DNA of 64,000 nucleotides, taken from a virus. Position 1 is the stretch's first letter, and each line of letters opens with the position of its first letter. The notes below the pieces were generated by a model. The model was not told where the DNA came from. It worked only from the letters and a program-made list of their open reading frames with translations, and ran no database searches. Positions 30,599 to 38,402 of this stretch are shown one piece after another. A program made the translations under genes and the position numbers. The DNA is taken from positions 19,101 to 83,100 of IMG/VR virus record IMGVR_UViG_3300028610_000426, one strand, 5' to 3'.

Positions 30599-30623
30599 CA
30601 CGAACATAATTAATAGTTATATT
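30595..30623 (+). promoter_or_regulatory. early promoter
   Basis: TTGACA (30595) and TATATT (30618) are 17 bases apart. The -35 hexamer overlaps the stop codon of the 30425 gene. Confidence 0.8.
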
Positions 30624-30644
30624 GTAATTGAAAAGGAGGCTATC

Positions 30645-30920
30645 ATGGAGAGAGGAATTATCAAAAGTTTTGGCGGCTCGTGGGGTTCGGGAATTGGTTA
30701 CTTGCTGGTTGAATCCAACGGCAAAGGTCTCACCATCCCCTGTGAAAACGCTTCTACTGTCCGGGCGCTGGAGGCTTGCTTCGGTAATGTCATCGGCCCC
30801 GGTCATACGGTGGATAACGAAAATGGTGGGCATATCGGGGAAGAGATTTTCTTTAGCACTGATTGTGTCGGTATGCTGGAGGGTTTTACTCCCATTCACG
30901 AACGTTTAATCGATTGTTAG
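30645..30920 (+). CDS. conserved small phage protein
   Basis: This 91-aa protein starts with M-E-R-G-I-I-K-S-F-G-G-S-W-G-S-G and has T-V-R-A-L-E near residue 42 and a G-F-T-P near the end. I recall the same layout in small proteins of many phages; function unknown. AAAGGAGG precedes the ATG. Confidence 0.75.
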   Translation: MERGIIKSFGGSWGSGIGYLLVESNGKGLTIPCENASTVRALEACFGNVIGPGHTVDNENGGHIGEEIFFSTDCVGMLEGFTPIHERLIDC

Positions 30921-30930
30921 GAGGTTTATT

Positions 30931-31359
30931 ATGACCGAATCTGAACTTCATAGAGCTATAGGAGAATTCGTGGATCGGGAACTTCTGTGCTGTGATTCCA
31001 GTCTGGTTGAGGACATCAGGGCTTTGGAAACACCTCTTGAGGGATTCTCTTATGATGAGATCGAGAATGCCTACACGGAGTTTGAAGAGGGGGAAGAGGG
31101 CACCTGTTCTGAGTGCGATGAGGAAGAGATTCCTTTGGATGAAGACATGAACGTCTGTGAAGACTGTTTCGAATCGGAGCCCAAAGAAATTTACGAGTGG
31201 TGGAGGGTGACCAAGTGGTTTGCTGGGAAGCTCCGGGCCGCCGGGGAACCCGTCCTTGATAATAACTACGGTACGTGGTGGGGACGTTGTACCACCGGAC
31301 AGGCCGTTCTTTTGGATTACGTTATAAGGAAAATCTATAAAGAGGTCAATAAGCTGTGA
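30931..31359 (+). CDS. acidic protein with zinc ribbon
   Basis: This 142-aa protein has an acidic middle with C-S-E-C (about 58-61) and C-E-D-C (about 75-78), a clear four-Cys zinc ribbon. The C-terminal third is Trp-rich and basic. AGGAGG upstream, 4-base overlap downstream. Confidence 0.72.
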   Translation: MTESELHRAIGEFVDRELLCCDSSLVEDIRALETPLEGFSYDEIENAYTEFEEGEEGTCSECDEEEIPLDEDMNVCEDCFESEPKEIYEWWRVTKWFAGKLRAAGEPVLDNNYGTWWGRCTTGQAVLLDYVIRKIYKEVNKL

Positions 31360-31823
31360 AACCAAACAAACACCCAATTATGGAATGTCCTTATTGTAAG
31401 AAGACTTATTCAGCTTCTTATCATATAAGGGATTGTATACATTCCAGTATTCCTTTTGAATGTCCCATGTGTAAAGAGACAATAACAGACCCTTACAATG
31501 CTATCTCAACCGAATACCAAAGACTTCCCGTATTTGATGAGTTTGATGAAAGCTGGTTAAATAGTAATATTAATAGTATTCTACATAAAAATCTTTACGG
31601 GTGTCCTCTAATAAAATGTGTAGTATTCCCCTTATTACAAAAGTCTATCTCAGAAATTCAACAGTTTGTCAGGGGTGATAATAGATTGAAAGAATTGGTG
31701 GAAGATGTTTTGATAGATACATCAACATATAATGATGATGATAACCCACGAGTAGTGGATATTTCAATAAAATTAAGATCAACAGAGCACCTGTTTACAT
31801 TTCCACTTACTTTAGGGAGTTAA
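31356..31823 (+). CDS. zinc ribbon protein
   Basis: This 155-aa protein has C-P-Y-C-K-K near residue 11 and C-P-M-C-K-E near residue 36, a standard zinc ribbon, followed by a helical region with no recognised domain. It is AT-rich compared with its neighbours, suggesting a different origin. Confidence 0.65.
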   Translation: MKPNKHPIMECPYCKKTYSASYHIRDCIHSSIPFECPMCKETITDPYNAISTEYQRLPVFDEFDESWLNSNINSILHKNLYGCPLIKCVVFPLLQKSISEIQQFVRGDNRLKELVEDVLIDTSTYNDDDNPRVVDISIKLRSTEHLFTFPLTLGS

Positions 31824-31824
31824 C

Positions 31825-32103
31825 ATGATAATCAAACACATGGTAAAAGGTGAAGTGGTTAAGGAACGGGAGTTTAAAAGTAAACTCATGGAACTCAGTC
31901 CCACGATGAGGGGGTTCAACAAATACATTGACCTGACCGCTTCTAAATTCATGCGCCGCTTGAATGTTCTTATTAAAAGGGAGTTTGTTTTCGTTGAGAC
32001 CGGGATGGGCACGGATAGGAATGGTCTCCATCTTTGGGTTATCTTCAATCTTGGGGATAACTGTCTCAAGATTTATCCGGAAGACGGGTGTTACGTTGTC
32101 TGA
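31825..32103 (+). CDS. hypothetical protein
   Basis: This 92-aa protein was not recognised. It is basic in the middle and ends in beta-like strands (L-H-L-W-V-I-F-N). It starts two bases after the previous stop. Confidence 0.65.
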   Translation: MIIKHMVKGEVVKEREFKSKLMELSPTMRGFNKYIDLTASKFMRRLNVLIKREFVFVETGMGTDRNGLHLWVIFNLGDNCLKIYPEDGCYVV

Positions 32104-32443
32104 GCGCAAATGGCCATGTCCACCAAAGGAGTGGGATGAGACTGGAGGTATTGATGTATACAGCAATGTTGCTTATACTGTTATGGAACGCTACCCCGAT
32201 CTACACCGGGATGTTGTTAGGCAAATTGCCTATAGTGCCGGGGCTCATGCCCATAAAAGCCGGGATGAGTACATAGACAATATCCGGATACTGAGAGTCA
32301 AGGAACCCACAGATGCGTACTTCAAACAGTTTAAGGGTGGTTGTTGTGGAGAACAGGACATTGTAGTAATATCATCTGGCCCATTCAGAGACAAGGATTC
32401 TGAAACAGAGATGTGGTTGGTAGGTTGGAATCACGGACATTAG
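32096..32443 (+). CDS. hypothetical protein
   Basis: This 115-aa protein has K-W-P-C-P-P-K-E-W near the N-terminus and G-G-C-C-G-E-Q near residue 83. I place the start at TTG 32096, overlapping the previous stop by eight bases. An in-frame ATG at 31964 would lie deep inside the upstream gene. The start is therefore uncertain. Confidence 0.55.
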   Translation: MSERKWPCPPKEWDETGGIDVYSNVAYTVMERYPDLHRDVVRQIAYSAGAHAHKSRDEYIDNIRILRVKEPTDAYFKQFKGGCCGEQDIVVISSGPFRDKDSETEMWLVGWNHGH

Positions 32444-32452
32444 GAGGTAACC

Positions 32453-33199
32453 ATGTGGAGTCTGCCCGATATCAAACGGATTAACGCAGTGGCCGAAGAG
32501 AGAGCCCGTCTCAAGAGGGAGGCTCTGGCCGGACCCGGTTCTGAGAAGCAGGGTGATATGCTCACCGGGGAATTCATGGAGTTTCCTGAGCTTCCTCTGG
32601 ACCCGGATGATGAAAACTACGAAGAGTGTGAATACTGCGAAGAAGCGGCTGAGCATACTCTGGAGTGGTTTGACATCTTCTCCGATGATCCCAAGGGTGA
32701 ACTACATCTCTGTGAGGACCATTATGAGGATCAGCTTTATTCTGATTCTTACTTCGAATGTGATACGTGTAACCGTCTCATGATTATGAACTACACGTGG
32801 GAGAATTATTACCGTGTGGGGGATGGTTACATTCAGTGCCTTAAGTGTGCCTTCAAGGAATTTATTGAAGAGCCTACAAACGCTATCACAATGGATAATT
32901 TGGATGAGGTTATGGATGATATCGCTGAACGTCGGCTTGAAGCTTTGGGTGAAAGGTGTCCCCATTTAATAGCCGTGGGGTCTGATTACTGGAAAGAGTA
33001 TTTGAACTTCGAAGCCAACCACGAATTCTCTGAATGGGAGCCGGGTGGAACATTGGGTACTTCGTGGGTTCGATTCAGTAATGATATCAGGCTGGCCGTC
33101 AGGGACACTGGCATAGTCTACCTGATAATGGATGCCGCTTATCAGTGGAGTATTAGCATCGGTATTTATGTGCCGATAACAAAGGAGGCAATATCATGA
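32453..33199 (+). CDS. zinc-binding acidic protein
   Basis: This 248-aa protein has C-E-Y-C-E-E (about 59-64) with C-E-D-H (about 86-89), then C-D-T-C-N-R (about 102) and C-L-K-C (about 125). These make two zinc modules in series. The C-terminal half is a beta-rich unknown domain. AGGAGGT precedes the ATG. Likely nucleic acid or protein binding, but unassigned. Confidence 0.7.
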   Translation: MWSLPDIKRINAVAEERARLKREALAGPGSEKQGDMLTGEFMEFPELPLDPDDENYEECEYCEEAAEHTLEWFDIFSDDPKGELHLCEDHYEDQLYSDSYFECDTCNRLMIMNYTWENYYRVGDGYIQCLKCAFKEFIEEPTNAITMDNLDEVMDDIAERRLEALGERCPHLIAVGSDYWKEYLNFEANHEFSEWEPGGTLGTSWVRFSNDIRLAVRDTGIVYLIMDAAYQWSISIGIYVPITKEAIS

Positions 33200-33636
33200 T
33201 ACTATATGGGTTAATAATGGCTTTCGTGACCATTGCGGTCATTCTTACGCTCCATGCTTTCTTCCCCGATTTCCGGAGGACTGTACAAACCACACTATCC
33301 TACTTTACCTTTCCTGTTAAGGATAGGGAAGAGAAGACCCACAAATACAAGTCCAAACGGAAGTGGGTGCCGGATATGGAAGAGAAGGATTCATGGAGAA
33401 TACTTTTTTATGAACTGGGGCTCATGCCCTGTTGCCGGGGAAATATGAAATTCTTTGAAGGCCCCCGTGGTGGCATGGCTACGAATATCAAGTGTGCTCA
33501 TTGTAGCCATAAATGGAATATAACGCCGGGATTTGCACAATATATTGAAAATATAGGCGGAGCACTGCCTGTAATGGTTCCGGACCCAAGTGATCCTCAT
33601 AACATGGAGATAGCAGAAATGAGGCAAAACGGATGA
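33196..33636 (+). CDS. membrane-anchored zinc ribbon protein
   Basis: This 146-aa protein begins with one membrane helix (residues 3-23), then a basic linker, then C-C-R-G-N near residue 78 and C-A-H-C-S-H-K-W near residue 98. The zinc domain would face the cytoplasm or periplasm depending on topology. Overlaps both neighbours by four bases. Confidence 0.68.
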   Translation: MILYGLIMAFVTIAVILTLHAFFPDFRRTVQTTLSYFTFPVKDREEKTHKYKSKRKWVPDMEEKDSWRILFYELGLMPCCRGNMKFFEGPRGGMATNIKCAHCSHKWNITPGFAQYIENIGGALPVMVPDPSDPHNMEIAEMRQNG

Positions 33637-33923
33637 ATAAGGATATCCGATTCACTCAGAGGGGTGCGGAGCTTTCCCGTGAACTGCGGCGAATGCACGA
33701 AGAGTCTGCGGACTTATCGGCCAGTTTAGCTCACGTGGGATTCAGTCGTCTATCTAAGACATTTCATAAACATTCCAAGTCTTTGTTGAAACTGTCGGGA
33801 GAACTCCGGGAACTCATCGGTGATAAAGTTGATGAGGATATGAGGAATGCCAGAGGTATGACCAAGGCTGTGATTGAGAGTGCGTTGGTCGGGGCGAAAC
33901 TGGAGAAACAGAATCATGAATAA
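33633..33923 (+). CDS. helical hypothetical protein
   Basis: This 96-aa protein is Lys/Arg/Glu-rich and predicted all-helical by composition. ATGA overlap upstream. Function unknown. Confidence 0.68.
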   Translation: MNKDIRFTQRGAELSRELRRMHEESADLSASLAHVGFSRLSKTFHKHSKSLLKLSGELRELIGDKVDEDMRNARGMTKAVIESALVGAKLEKQNHE

Positions 33924-34359
33924 TCTTTCTGTGGTACAAGAATGGCTTGCCTTATGTACCTTGAAACAACAGACAGTATTACTGTCAGCATTACGGGGGT
34001 GTGATGGGAAATATAAGGAGGACTACAGCAAGCCCTTTACCCGGAAGCTCAGGTCTGTGTTATTGAAGAACGCTGGCGGGATACAATTAACCGGGAAGTT
34101 TATGGCGGATTTTGTGGGAGTGGAAGAGCTTACAAAGTTCATATCGAATCTTGACCATTACCCCATGCATTGGTTATTGCATTTTACTCATGCGGTAGAG
34201 ATTGCCGGGTACAAACATCCTGACCCCGCCATTCGAGATTTTTGGTATACTCTGTATTTGGAAATTTGTAATGTATTACATATGAATCCTGAAACTGAAA
34301 AACAATTGGATGAGCGGTTGGTGGATATCATAGGAGAAGAGAATAATGAATCTGGATAA
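33916..34359 (+). CDS. conserved phage protein
   Basis: This 147-aa protein includes Q-Q-T-V-L-L-S-A-L-R-G-C-D-G (about 18-31) followed by K-x-D-x-S-K, a motif I recall from small phage proteins of unknown role. ATG 33916 is preceded by TGGAG and overlaps the previous gene by eight bases. Confidence 0.72.
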   Translation: MNNLSVVQEWLALCTLKQQTVLLSALRGCDGKYKEDYSKPFTRKLRSVLLKNAGGIQLTGKFMADFVGVEELTKFISNLDHYPMHWLLHFTHAVEIAGYKHPDPAIRDFWYTLYLEICNVLHMNPETEKQLDERLVDIIGEENNESG

Positions 34360-34678
34360 CCTACCCACATCTGAATATATTATCCTTCGTGATAAGGTGA
34401 CCAAATATGTCCGGAGTTTCCAACTCCGCTCTGGGATGATGGATTGTCCCACTATTGAACGCATAGCTAAAAGCCTTAGACTTAAACAGGCGAATGTGTT
34501 AGAATTCTGTGAGGACGCTGAGACCTTGTGTGTAAATATAGGCTTTCAGATTCCACAAGTGGGATGGGCGGTTTATGACAGAATAGGGGAATATCAGATT
34601 GAATGCTTATCAGACGAAATCTGGATAGAACACGAAAGGAGACAGCGCCGTGGTAGATATAACAATGTGCAAAGGTGA
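34346..34678 (+). CDS. hypothetical protein, possible winged-helix
   Basis: This 110-aa protein has a helical N-terminal half (T-I-E-R-I-A-K-S-L-R-L-K-Q-A-N-V near residue 36, HTH-like) and beta strands near G-W-A-V-Y-D. GGAGAAG lies upstream. A DNA-binding role is only suggested. Confidence 0.62.
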   Translation: MNLDNLPTSEYIILRDKVTKYVRSFQLRSGMMDCPTIERIAKSLRLKQANVLEFCEDAETLCVNIGFQIPQVGWAVYDRIGEYQIECLSDEIWIEHERRQRRGRYNNVQR

Positions 34679-34841
34679 AACAGGAGAACTTGATGAAAAG
34701 AGGGTATGTCCTGTTCGTGGTGACTGTTACAGGTATACGGCTTCGGCCGATCCCTACTGGCAAAGTTACTTTGTGAACACGCCATATAAATGGCAAAACG
34801 ATGATTGCCAAAATTTCATGAATAACGAAATCAAACCATAA
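34650..34841 (+). CDS. small cysteine-containing protein
   Basis: This 63-aa protein starts at GTG 34650 after AAAGGAG and overlaps the previous gene by 29 bases. Cys residues lie near positions 7, 20 and 26 with C-Y-R-Y-T-A, then one more near 53, suggesting one metal site. The layout recurs in other phages. Confidence 0.65.
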   Translation: MVDITMCKGETGELDEKRVCPVRGDCYRYTASADPYWQSYFVNTPYKWQNDDCQNFMNNEIKP

Positions 34842-34844
34842 ATA
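34837..34844 (+). promoter_or_regulatory. late-promoter-like box
   Basis: CATAAATA followed by CTT differs from the T4 late box at the first base. Transcripts would start near 34850, just upstream of the AAGGAG site of the 34864 gene. Confidence 0.4.
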
Positions 34845-34863
34845 CTTTGACAAGGAGATATTT

Positions 34864-35547
34864 ATGAATTTCGCAGAGGCAAGAAAAGTCTTTGGATCAG
34901 AAGACATTGAAGAATCCCGTTCGTGGTTGGGATATATCGATGAGTCCAGCTTATCAAGAGTCTGGAGACTCATGGAGAAGCCGTTTGCTATCCTTACAGC
35001 GTTCAGGGGGCAGTTGGACCTGAAGACCAACCAAAAGCGTAACAGAGAGCTTCTGAGCGCCTTAAATGGTATGGGTATGGGTCCACACCTCCTTATTGGG
35101 CACTGGCAAGAAGCACCTGATGGTTTCGCCGTCACGGGGTCCGGGAATTCGTTGGTCATCGTGACACCGGACGGTCAGCGTTTACCTCTGGCCAAGGCTG
35201 TCAGTGATGGTATCGTTCAGGATGTTACGGAGGAATCATTTTTCGTACCCATACCGGCAGATATGACTTATATAGAATTCGTGGAGACCATCACCAAGTT
35301 CGTTAAGAAGTACAAACAAGACGCCGCCATTCTGGGAGATGGGGAGAATATGTATTTCCTAACACGAAGTGGAAGATTGACAAAGTTTGCCTCCACCGCC
35401 GCATTCGGAAAGATCGCTCAGGCGTATAGCCAGCTTCGTAAAAAGCCGGGGGTTCCGTTCGTCTTTGAAGGTGTGACCCAGCCACAAGGCGTCATCTCCA
35501 GAATGGCTTTTGCTTTTTTGGGACTTCATTACATTCACGACATGTGA
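34864..35547 (+). CDS. DUF3293-like protein
   Basis: This 227-aa protein shows F-A-I-L-T-A-F-R-G (about 41-49), a run with N-x-x-R-x-x-x-L-x-x-x-L (about 55-68), G-H-W-Q-E near residue 80 and E-E-S-F-F-V (about 122-127). This is the order of DUF3293. No biochemical function is known for that family. AAGGAG precedes the ATG. Confidence 0.65.
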   Translation: MNFAEARKVFGSEDIEESRSWLGYIDESSLSRVWRLMEKPFAILTAFRGQLDLKTNQKRNRELLSALNGMGMGPHLLIGHWQEAPDGFAVTGSGNSLVIVTPDGQRLPLAKAVSDGIVQDVTEESFFVPIPADMTYIEFVETITKFVKKYKQDAAILGDGENMYFLTRSGRLTKFASTAAFGKIAQAYSQLRKKPGVPFVFEGVTQPQGVISRMAFAFLGLHYIHDM

Positions 35548-35556
35548 TAAATTATC

Positions 35557-35585
35557 TTGACATCATCATTATAATTGGTTACATT
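35557..35585 (+). promoter_or_regulatory. early promoter
   Basis: TTGACA (35557) and TACATT (35580) are separated by 17 bases and share the TAATTGGTTA context of the family. The gene at 35604 follows with AGGAGGT. Confidence 0.78.
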
Positions 35586-35603
35586 TTGAGTAGGAGGTTA
35601 ATC

Positions 35604-36149
35604 ATGTTTATTATTGGTATTAAAGATGGTAAATTCGAACTTCATAGACAAGGATATGAAGGACGGGTTTTCGAACTGCATGACAAGGAAGGGCTTAAGG
35701 AGCATTTCCAAAGATTGGGTATAACCAATATTATGTCATCATCATCCATGAACTGGCCCGAAGATTGTGGAGTTTCAGAAGACGTGATGACTGTCGGAGA
35801 GATTGCTGATATCGTTAAGTACGCTCTGTCATGGCAGGGGGAAGTTCCCGTCGATTTCCGTGATCTTCCCGGTTATACCACAAAGGATAAAACTGAAGGT
35901 CTTATCCATACGTTGGAAGGTGGTATCAACATTATGGGTAATGATTTCGCTGAGGTGTTAAAGGAGAAGATTCCTCATATGCACAGGACGCTTCAGCAAG
36001 GTCTTATGAGGGATATAGTGAAGCCCATTATTGAGGTGTTTGCTGAACTCTGGGAGAATGGTGAAATTGATCCCCGAAATGAGGCAACCTGTGAGGCGGC
36101 ATCGAAACTGAAGGAGGTAATGGATAGTTATGGCTTCCCATGTATCTAA
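35604..36149 (+). CDS. hypothetical protein
   Basis: This 181-aa protein was not recognised. ATG 35604 follows AGGAGGTTAATC; an in-frame ATG at 35544 lies upstream of the promoter. It is acidic, with many His and Met in the middle. Confidence 0.72.
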   Translation: MFIIGIKDGKFELHRQGYEGRVFELHDKEGLKEHFQRLGITNIMSSSSMNWPEDCGVSEDVMTVGEIADIVKYALSWQGEVPVDFRDLPGYTTKDKTEGLIHTLEGGINIMGNDFAEVLKEKIPHMHRTLQQGLMRDIVKPIIEVFAELWENGEIDPRNEATCEAASKLKEVMDSYGFPCI

Positions 36150-36339
36150 ACCGAAAAGACGCAGGGTCAGTAGTAGAGACCCGGCTGAACCAAAGCCGAA
36201 GAAGGTAATCCAGAAAAAGGGTTATACTGTTCAAGGGAAGGCCGCTCAAACAAGAATGTGCCGATGGTGTTATGGCTCTGGTAAATTGGATGGCAAACCT
36301 TGCTCATGGTGTAAAGGAACAGGACATGTCAAAGGATGA
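36130..36339 (+). CDS. basic protein with DnaJ-like zinc repeat
   Basis: This 69-aa protein has a Lys/Arg-rich first half and C-R-W-C-Y-G-S-G...C-S-W-C-K-G-T-G (about 44-64). This is two C-x-x-C-x-G-x-G repeats like one half of the DnaJ zinc domain. Such mini-domains bind zinc and sometimes unfolded proteins or RNA. Function here unknown. Confidence 0.72.
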   Translation: MASHVSKPKRRRVSSRDPAEPKPKKVIQKKGYTVQGKAAQTRMCRWCYGSGKLDGKPCSWCKGTGHVKG

Positions 36340-36508
36340 GTATAAAAGACATGCTGGGAAAGGCGTCCGTTGGCGCTGTCCTTGCTGTGATCCCAAACCA
36401 AAAGATCGCCCGGTGTATCGCCGTCAGGCTAGACGCCGTGTGAAAACCATGGACCGTGTAGAATTTCTGAAAGGAGAATACGATGGCGGCAACCCCATCT
36501 CCAACTAA
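36326..36508 (+). CDS. small basic zinc-binding protein
   Basis: This 60-aa protein has R-C-P-C-C-D-P near residue 18 and a run of Arg residues. ATG 36326 overlaps the previous gene by 14 bases and has AAAGGAACAGG upstream. Confidence 0.6.
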   Translation: MSKDEYKRHAGKGVRWRCPCCDPKPKDRPVYRRQARRRVKTMDRVEFLKGEYDGGNPISN

Positions 36509-36647
36509 ATTCACACCAGAGTTTAAGCCTTATGAATATCATATCGATTTCGAACCTTATAGAAAGAAGAGGCCGAACAGAGGTATGAATAGCCGGGGAT
36601 CAACCCGTATCAAACCTGATCGCCGTTACAAGAAGAGTGGCCGGTAA
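36483..36647 (+). CDS. small basic protein with MAATPSP start
   Basis: This 54-aa protein starts Met-Ala-Ala-Thr-Pro-Ser-Pro, is rich in Arg, Lys, Tyr and Pro, and looks disordered. AAAGGAG precedes the ATG. The same seven-residue start occurs on the 36829 gene. Confidence 0.65.
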   Translation: MAATPSPTKFTPEFKPYEYHIDFEPYRKKRPNRGMNSRGSTRIKPDRRYKKSGR

Positions 36648-36829
36648 TGACACTCATCAGGCAATGTGACAATCCTTTGTGTTCTCGTTGGTATAAAGAC
36701 AGTCTGAGAAAATGTCCTGAGTGTGAGTGTGTAGTATCAACCCCATATACCACAGATGATGCCATCCAGTTCCTCAATGAGTACAAAATTAATTATTCTG
36801 ACTGGAAACAGAAAAGGAGACCCAGATAA
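36647..36829 (+). CDS. small zinc ribbon protein
   Basis: This 60-aa protein has C-D-N-P-L-C near residue 7 and C-P-E-C-E-C near residue 23, a likely zinc site. TAATG junctions couple it on both sides. Confidence 0.7.
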   Translation: MTLIRQCDNPLCSRWYKDSLRKCPECECVVSTPYTTDDAIQFLNEYKINYSDWKQKRRPR

Positions 36830-37074
36830 TGGCCGCTACACCTTCACCATCAAACGCTACGTTTGGTCCTGAACCCACGGCCAAGGAAAAGAGTGACGCT
36901 ATGGCCAAAGCTCAGATGGCCGGACTATTTGGGAGCATGGCCGACTTCCTGTCTCAGCCTTCCCATAGGCATTGGGCCGGGGTAGGTCCAGCGCCAAAAA
37001 CGAAGGATAAGAACCGGGCCAAAAAGAAGAGTCGGAATAAAATGGCCAAAGCCAGTCGCAGAAAAAATCGATAA
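36829..37074 (+). CDS. small basic protein with MAATPSP start
   Basis: This 81-aa protein shares Met-Ala-Ala-Thr-Pro-Ser-Pro with the 36483 gene but with different codons. The C-terminal 25 residues are almost all Lys, Arg, Asn and Ala, so it probably binds nucleic acid. Confidence 0.65.
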   Translation: MAATPSPSNATFGPEPTAKEKSDAMAKAQMAGLFGSMADFLSQPSHRHWAGVGPAPKTKDKNRAKKKSRNKMAKASRRKNR

Positions 37075-37085
37075 GGAATATCAAA

Positions 37086-37337
37086 ATGGGTGAGGTAGGA
37101 GTAACTTGTACATGTGACAATGATATGGTGTTTTGTAGAGATTGCCATGTTGATGAAATTAATCGTCTCAATTCTAAAAATGAAGAATTTGAGATTGTGG
37201 TAAATGCGGCGAAGTTATTTCAAGAATATGTAGGAGCTTCGTGTGAACACGATGACGATAAAGAGTTTTTTAAAAGTTGTGAGCGTTGTCAATTATCGGT
37301 GAGCTTGCGTACAAAAATCGAGGCTCTGGATAAATAA
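37086..37337 (+). CDS. small cysteine-rich protein
   Basis: This 83-aa protein has C-T-C-D near residue 8, C-R-D-C-H near 17 and C-E-R-C near 66, enough for one or two zinc sites. AT-rich. Function unknown. Confidence 0.65.
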   Translation: MGEVGVTCTCDNDMVFCRDCHVDEINRLNSKNEEFEIVVNAAKLFQEYVGASCEHDDDKEFFKSCERCQLSVSLRTKIEALDK

Positions 37338-37360
37338 ATAGTAACAAAACTTCAATATCA

Positions 37361-37369
37361 TGATATAAT
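37361..37369 (+). promoter_or_regulatory. possible extended -10 promoter
   Basis: TGATATAAT (TGnTATAAT) lies eight bases before ATG 37378 with no good -35 box. If used, the mRNA would be nearly leaderless. Confidence 0.3.
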
Positions 37370-37377
37370 GAGGGCTT

Positions 37378-37665
37378 ATGGAAGCTGAAATTCAAACATT
37401 AAAGGTAAAGCTGGAAGCGCTGGAAACCCAGCATAACAAGCTTATAGAGAAGCATGAAGAGTCTCGTGAGATGAATATCTTATATGGGACCACCATACAT
37501 GTTATGCTCCAAGCACTGCGTATTTACGCCAATGAAGAAATGTGGGCAGAAGATGAGAACGGTAAGCGCACATTTTTCGGAGACGGTGAACAACACGGTT
37601 TTGAACTTGCATTGCATTCACTTATCGAGATAGGGGCCATTAAACAGGAGGATGAGGATGAGTAG
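37378..37665 (+). CDS. coiled-coil protein
   Basis: This 95-aa protein has a heptad-patterned N-terminal helix (residues 2-33, Leu/Ile at regular spacing, Lys/Glu-rich) and a globular acidic C-terminal part. Function unknown. Confidence 0.65.
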   Translation: MEAEIQTLKVKLEALETQHNKLIEKHEESREMNILYGTTIHVMLQALRIYANEEMWAEDENGKRTFFGDGEQHGFELALHSLIEIGAIKQEDEDE

Positions 37666-37930
37666 CAAATCAATTGAGTGGTATCTACTAAATGGGTGTG
37701 AGTTGTGCAATCCTTCTTTAGAGATGTTTGTATTAGTTTATACGGCAACTGTAGGTAATCCTTGCAATGGTTGTAATTGTAAGGGCACTTGTAAGGCATG
37801 GCCATTAATCAATCACCCGACTGCAAAATTACATCCCACCAAAAAAGTAGAGACAAATGCTGATATAGCAGAACGTCTTGGTATTAGTAAACGTCAAGTT
37901 GCAAAGATGAGACGTGAAGGAAAACTTTAA
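37658..37930 (+). CDS. cysteine-rich protein with helix-turn-helix
   Basis: This 90-aa protein has C-E-L-C near residue 14, C-x-x-C-x-C-x-x-x-C near residues 36-45, and a C-terminal A-D-I-A-E-R-L-G-I-S-K-R-Q-V helix-turn-helix (about 69-82). It may be a small DNA-binding regulator. ATG 37658 is placed seven bases after AGGAGG; ATG 37652 is too close. Confidence 0.62.
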   Translation: MSSKSIEWYLLNGCELCNPSLEMFVLVYTATVGNPCNGCNCKGTCKAWPLINHPTAKLHPTKKVETNADIAERLGISKRQVAKMRREGKL

Positions 37931-37951
37931 CACTGAAAGGATGATGAGCAA

Positions 37952-38086
37952 ATGCTGATAGAAATTAAATGTGTTATTTGTGGACATAAAGAAAAAGTGG
38001 AACCTTCATTTGATGCGCCAACGTGTTCGGAATGCTTTGGTCCAGTTACAGCGGTAAGTGCTGAATTGAAAGAGGGCGTGATATGA
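37952..38086 (+). CDS. small zinc ribbon protein
   Basis: This 44-aa protein has C-V-I-C-G near residue 7 and C-S-E-C near residue 25. Its stop overlaps the next start (ATGA). The ribosome binding site (AAAGG) is distant. Confidence 0.6.
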   Translation: MLIEIKCVICGHKEKVEPSFDAPTCSECFGPVTAVSAELKEGVI

Positions 38087-38331
38087 AAATGATGGGTAAT
38101 TGTAGAATTCCCAAAATCATAGATTGTCCATTTCTTTTAGCTCCATCTGATCATTCTGGATATACAGGAAAATCTGGATTCTGGACATGGTGGAATTGCA
38201 AACTTCACAAAATACCCATTCGGTATATTACATCATGTGAATTAGCCGGAGACGAAAACCTAATGACAAACACATTCATAGAGTATCAGTATGAACAGGG
38301 TCAAAAGGAAATGAAAGAAAATTCTATATAA
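38083..38331 (+). CDS. hypothetical protein
   Basis: This 82-aa protein was not recognised. Four Cys residues are scattered along it and its middle is Trp-rich. It is the last gene before the recombinase gene. Confidence 0.65.
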   Translation: MKMMGNCRIPKIIDCPFLLAPSDHSGYTGKSGFWTWWNCKLHKIPIRYITSCELAGDENLMTNTFIEYQYEQGQKEMKENSI

Positions 38332-38402
38332 CATTCATGAAAAACTGTGATATAGTATGAAAAATGATTATTTAATGCTTGTTTGGTGGAGGAACGTTTA
38401 TA

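Noticed and set aside
34482-35159. 225-codon minus-strand frame
   Set aside because: It spans three plus-strand genes with good ribosome binding sites and overlaps, and its translation is low in recognisable protein features.
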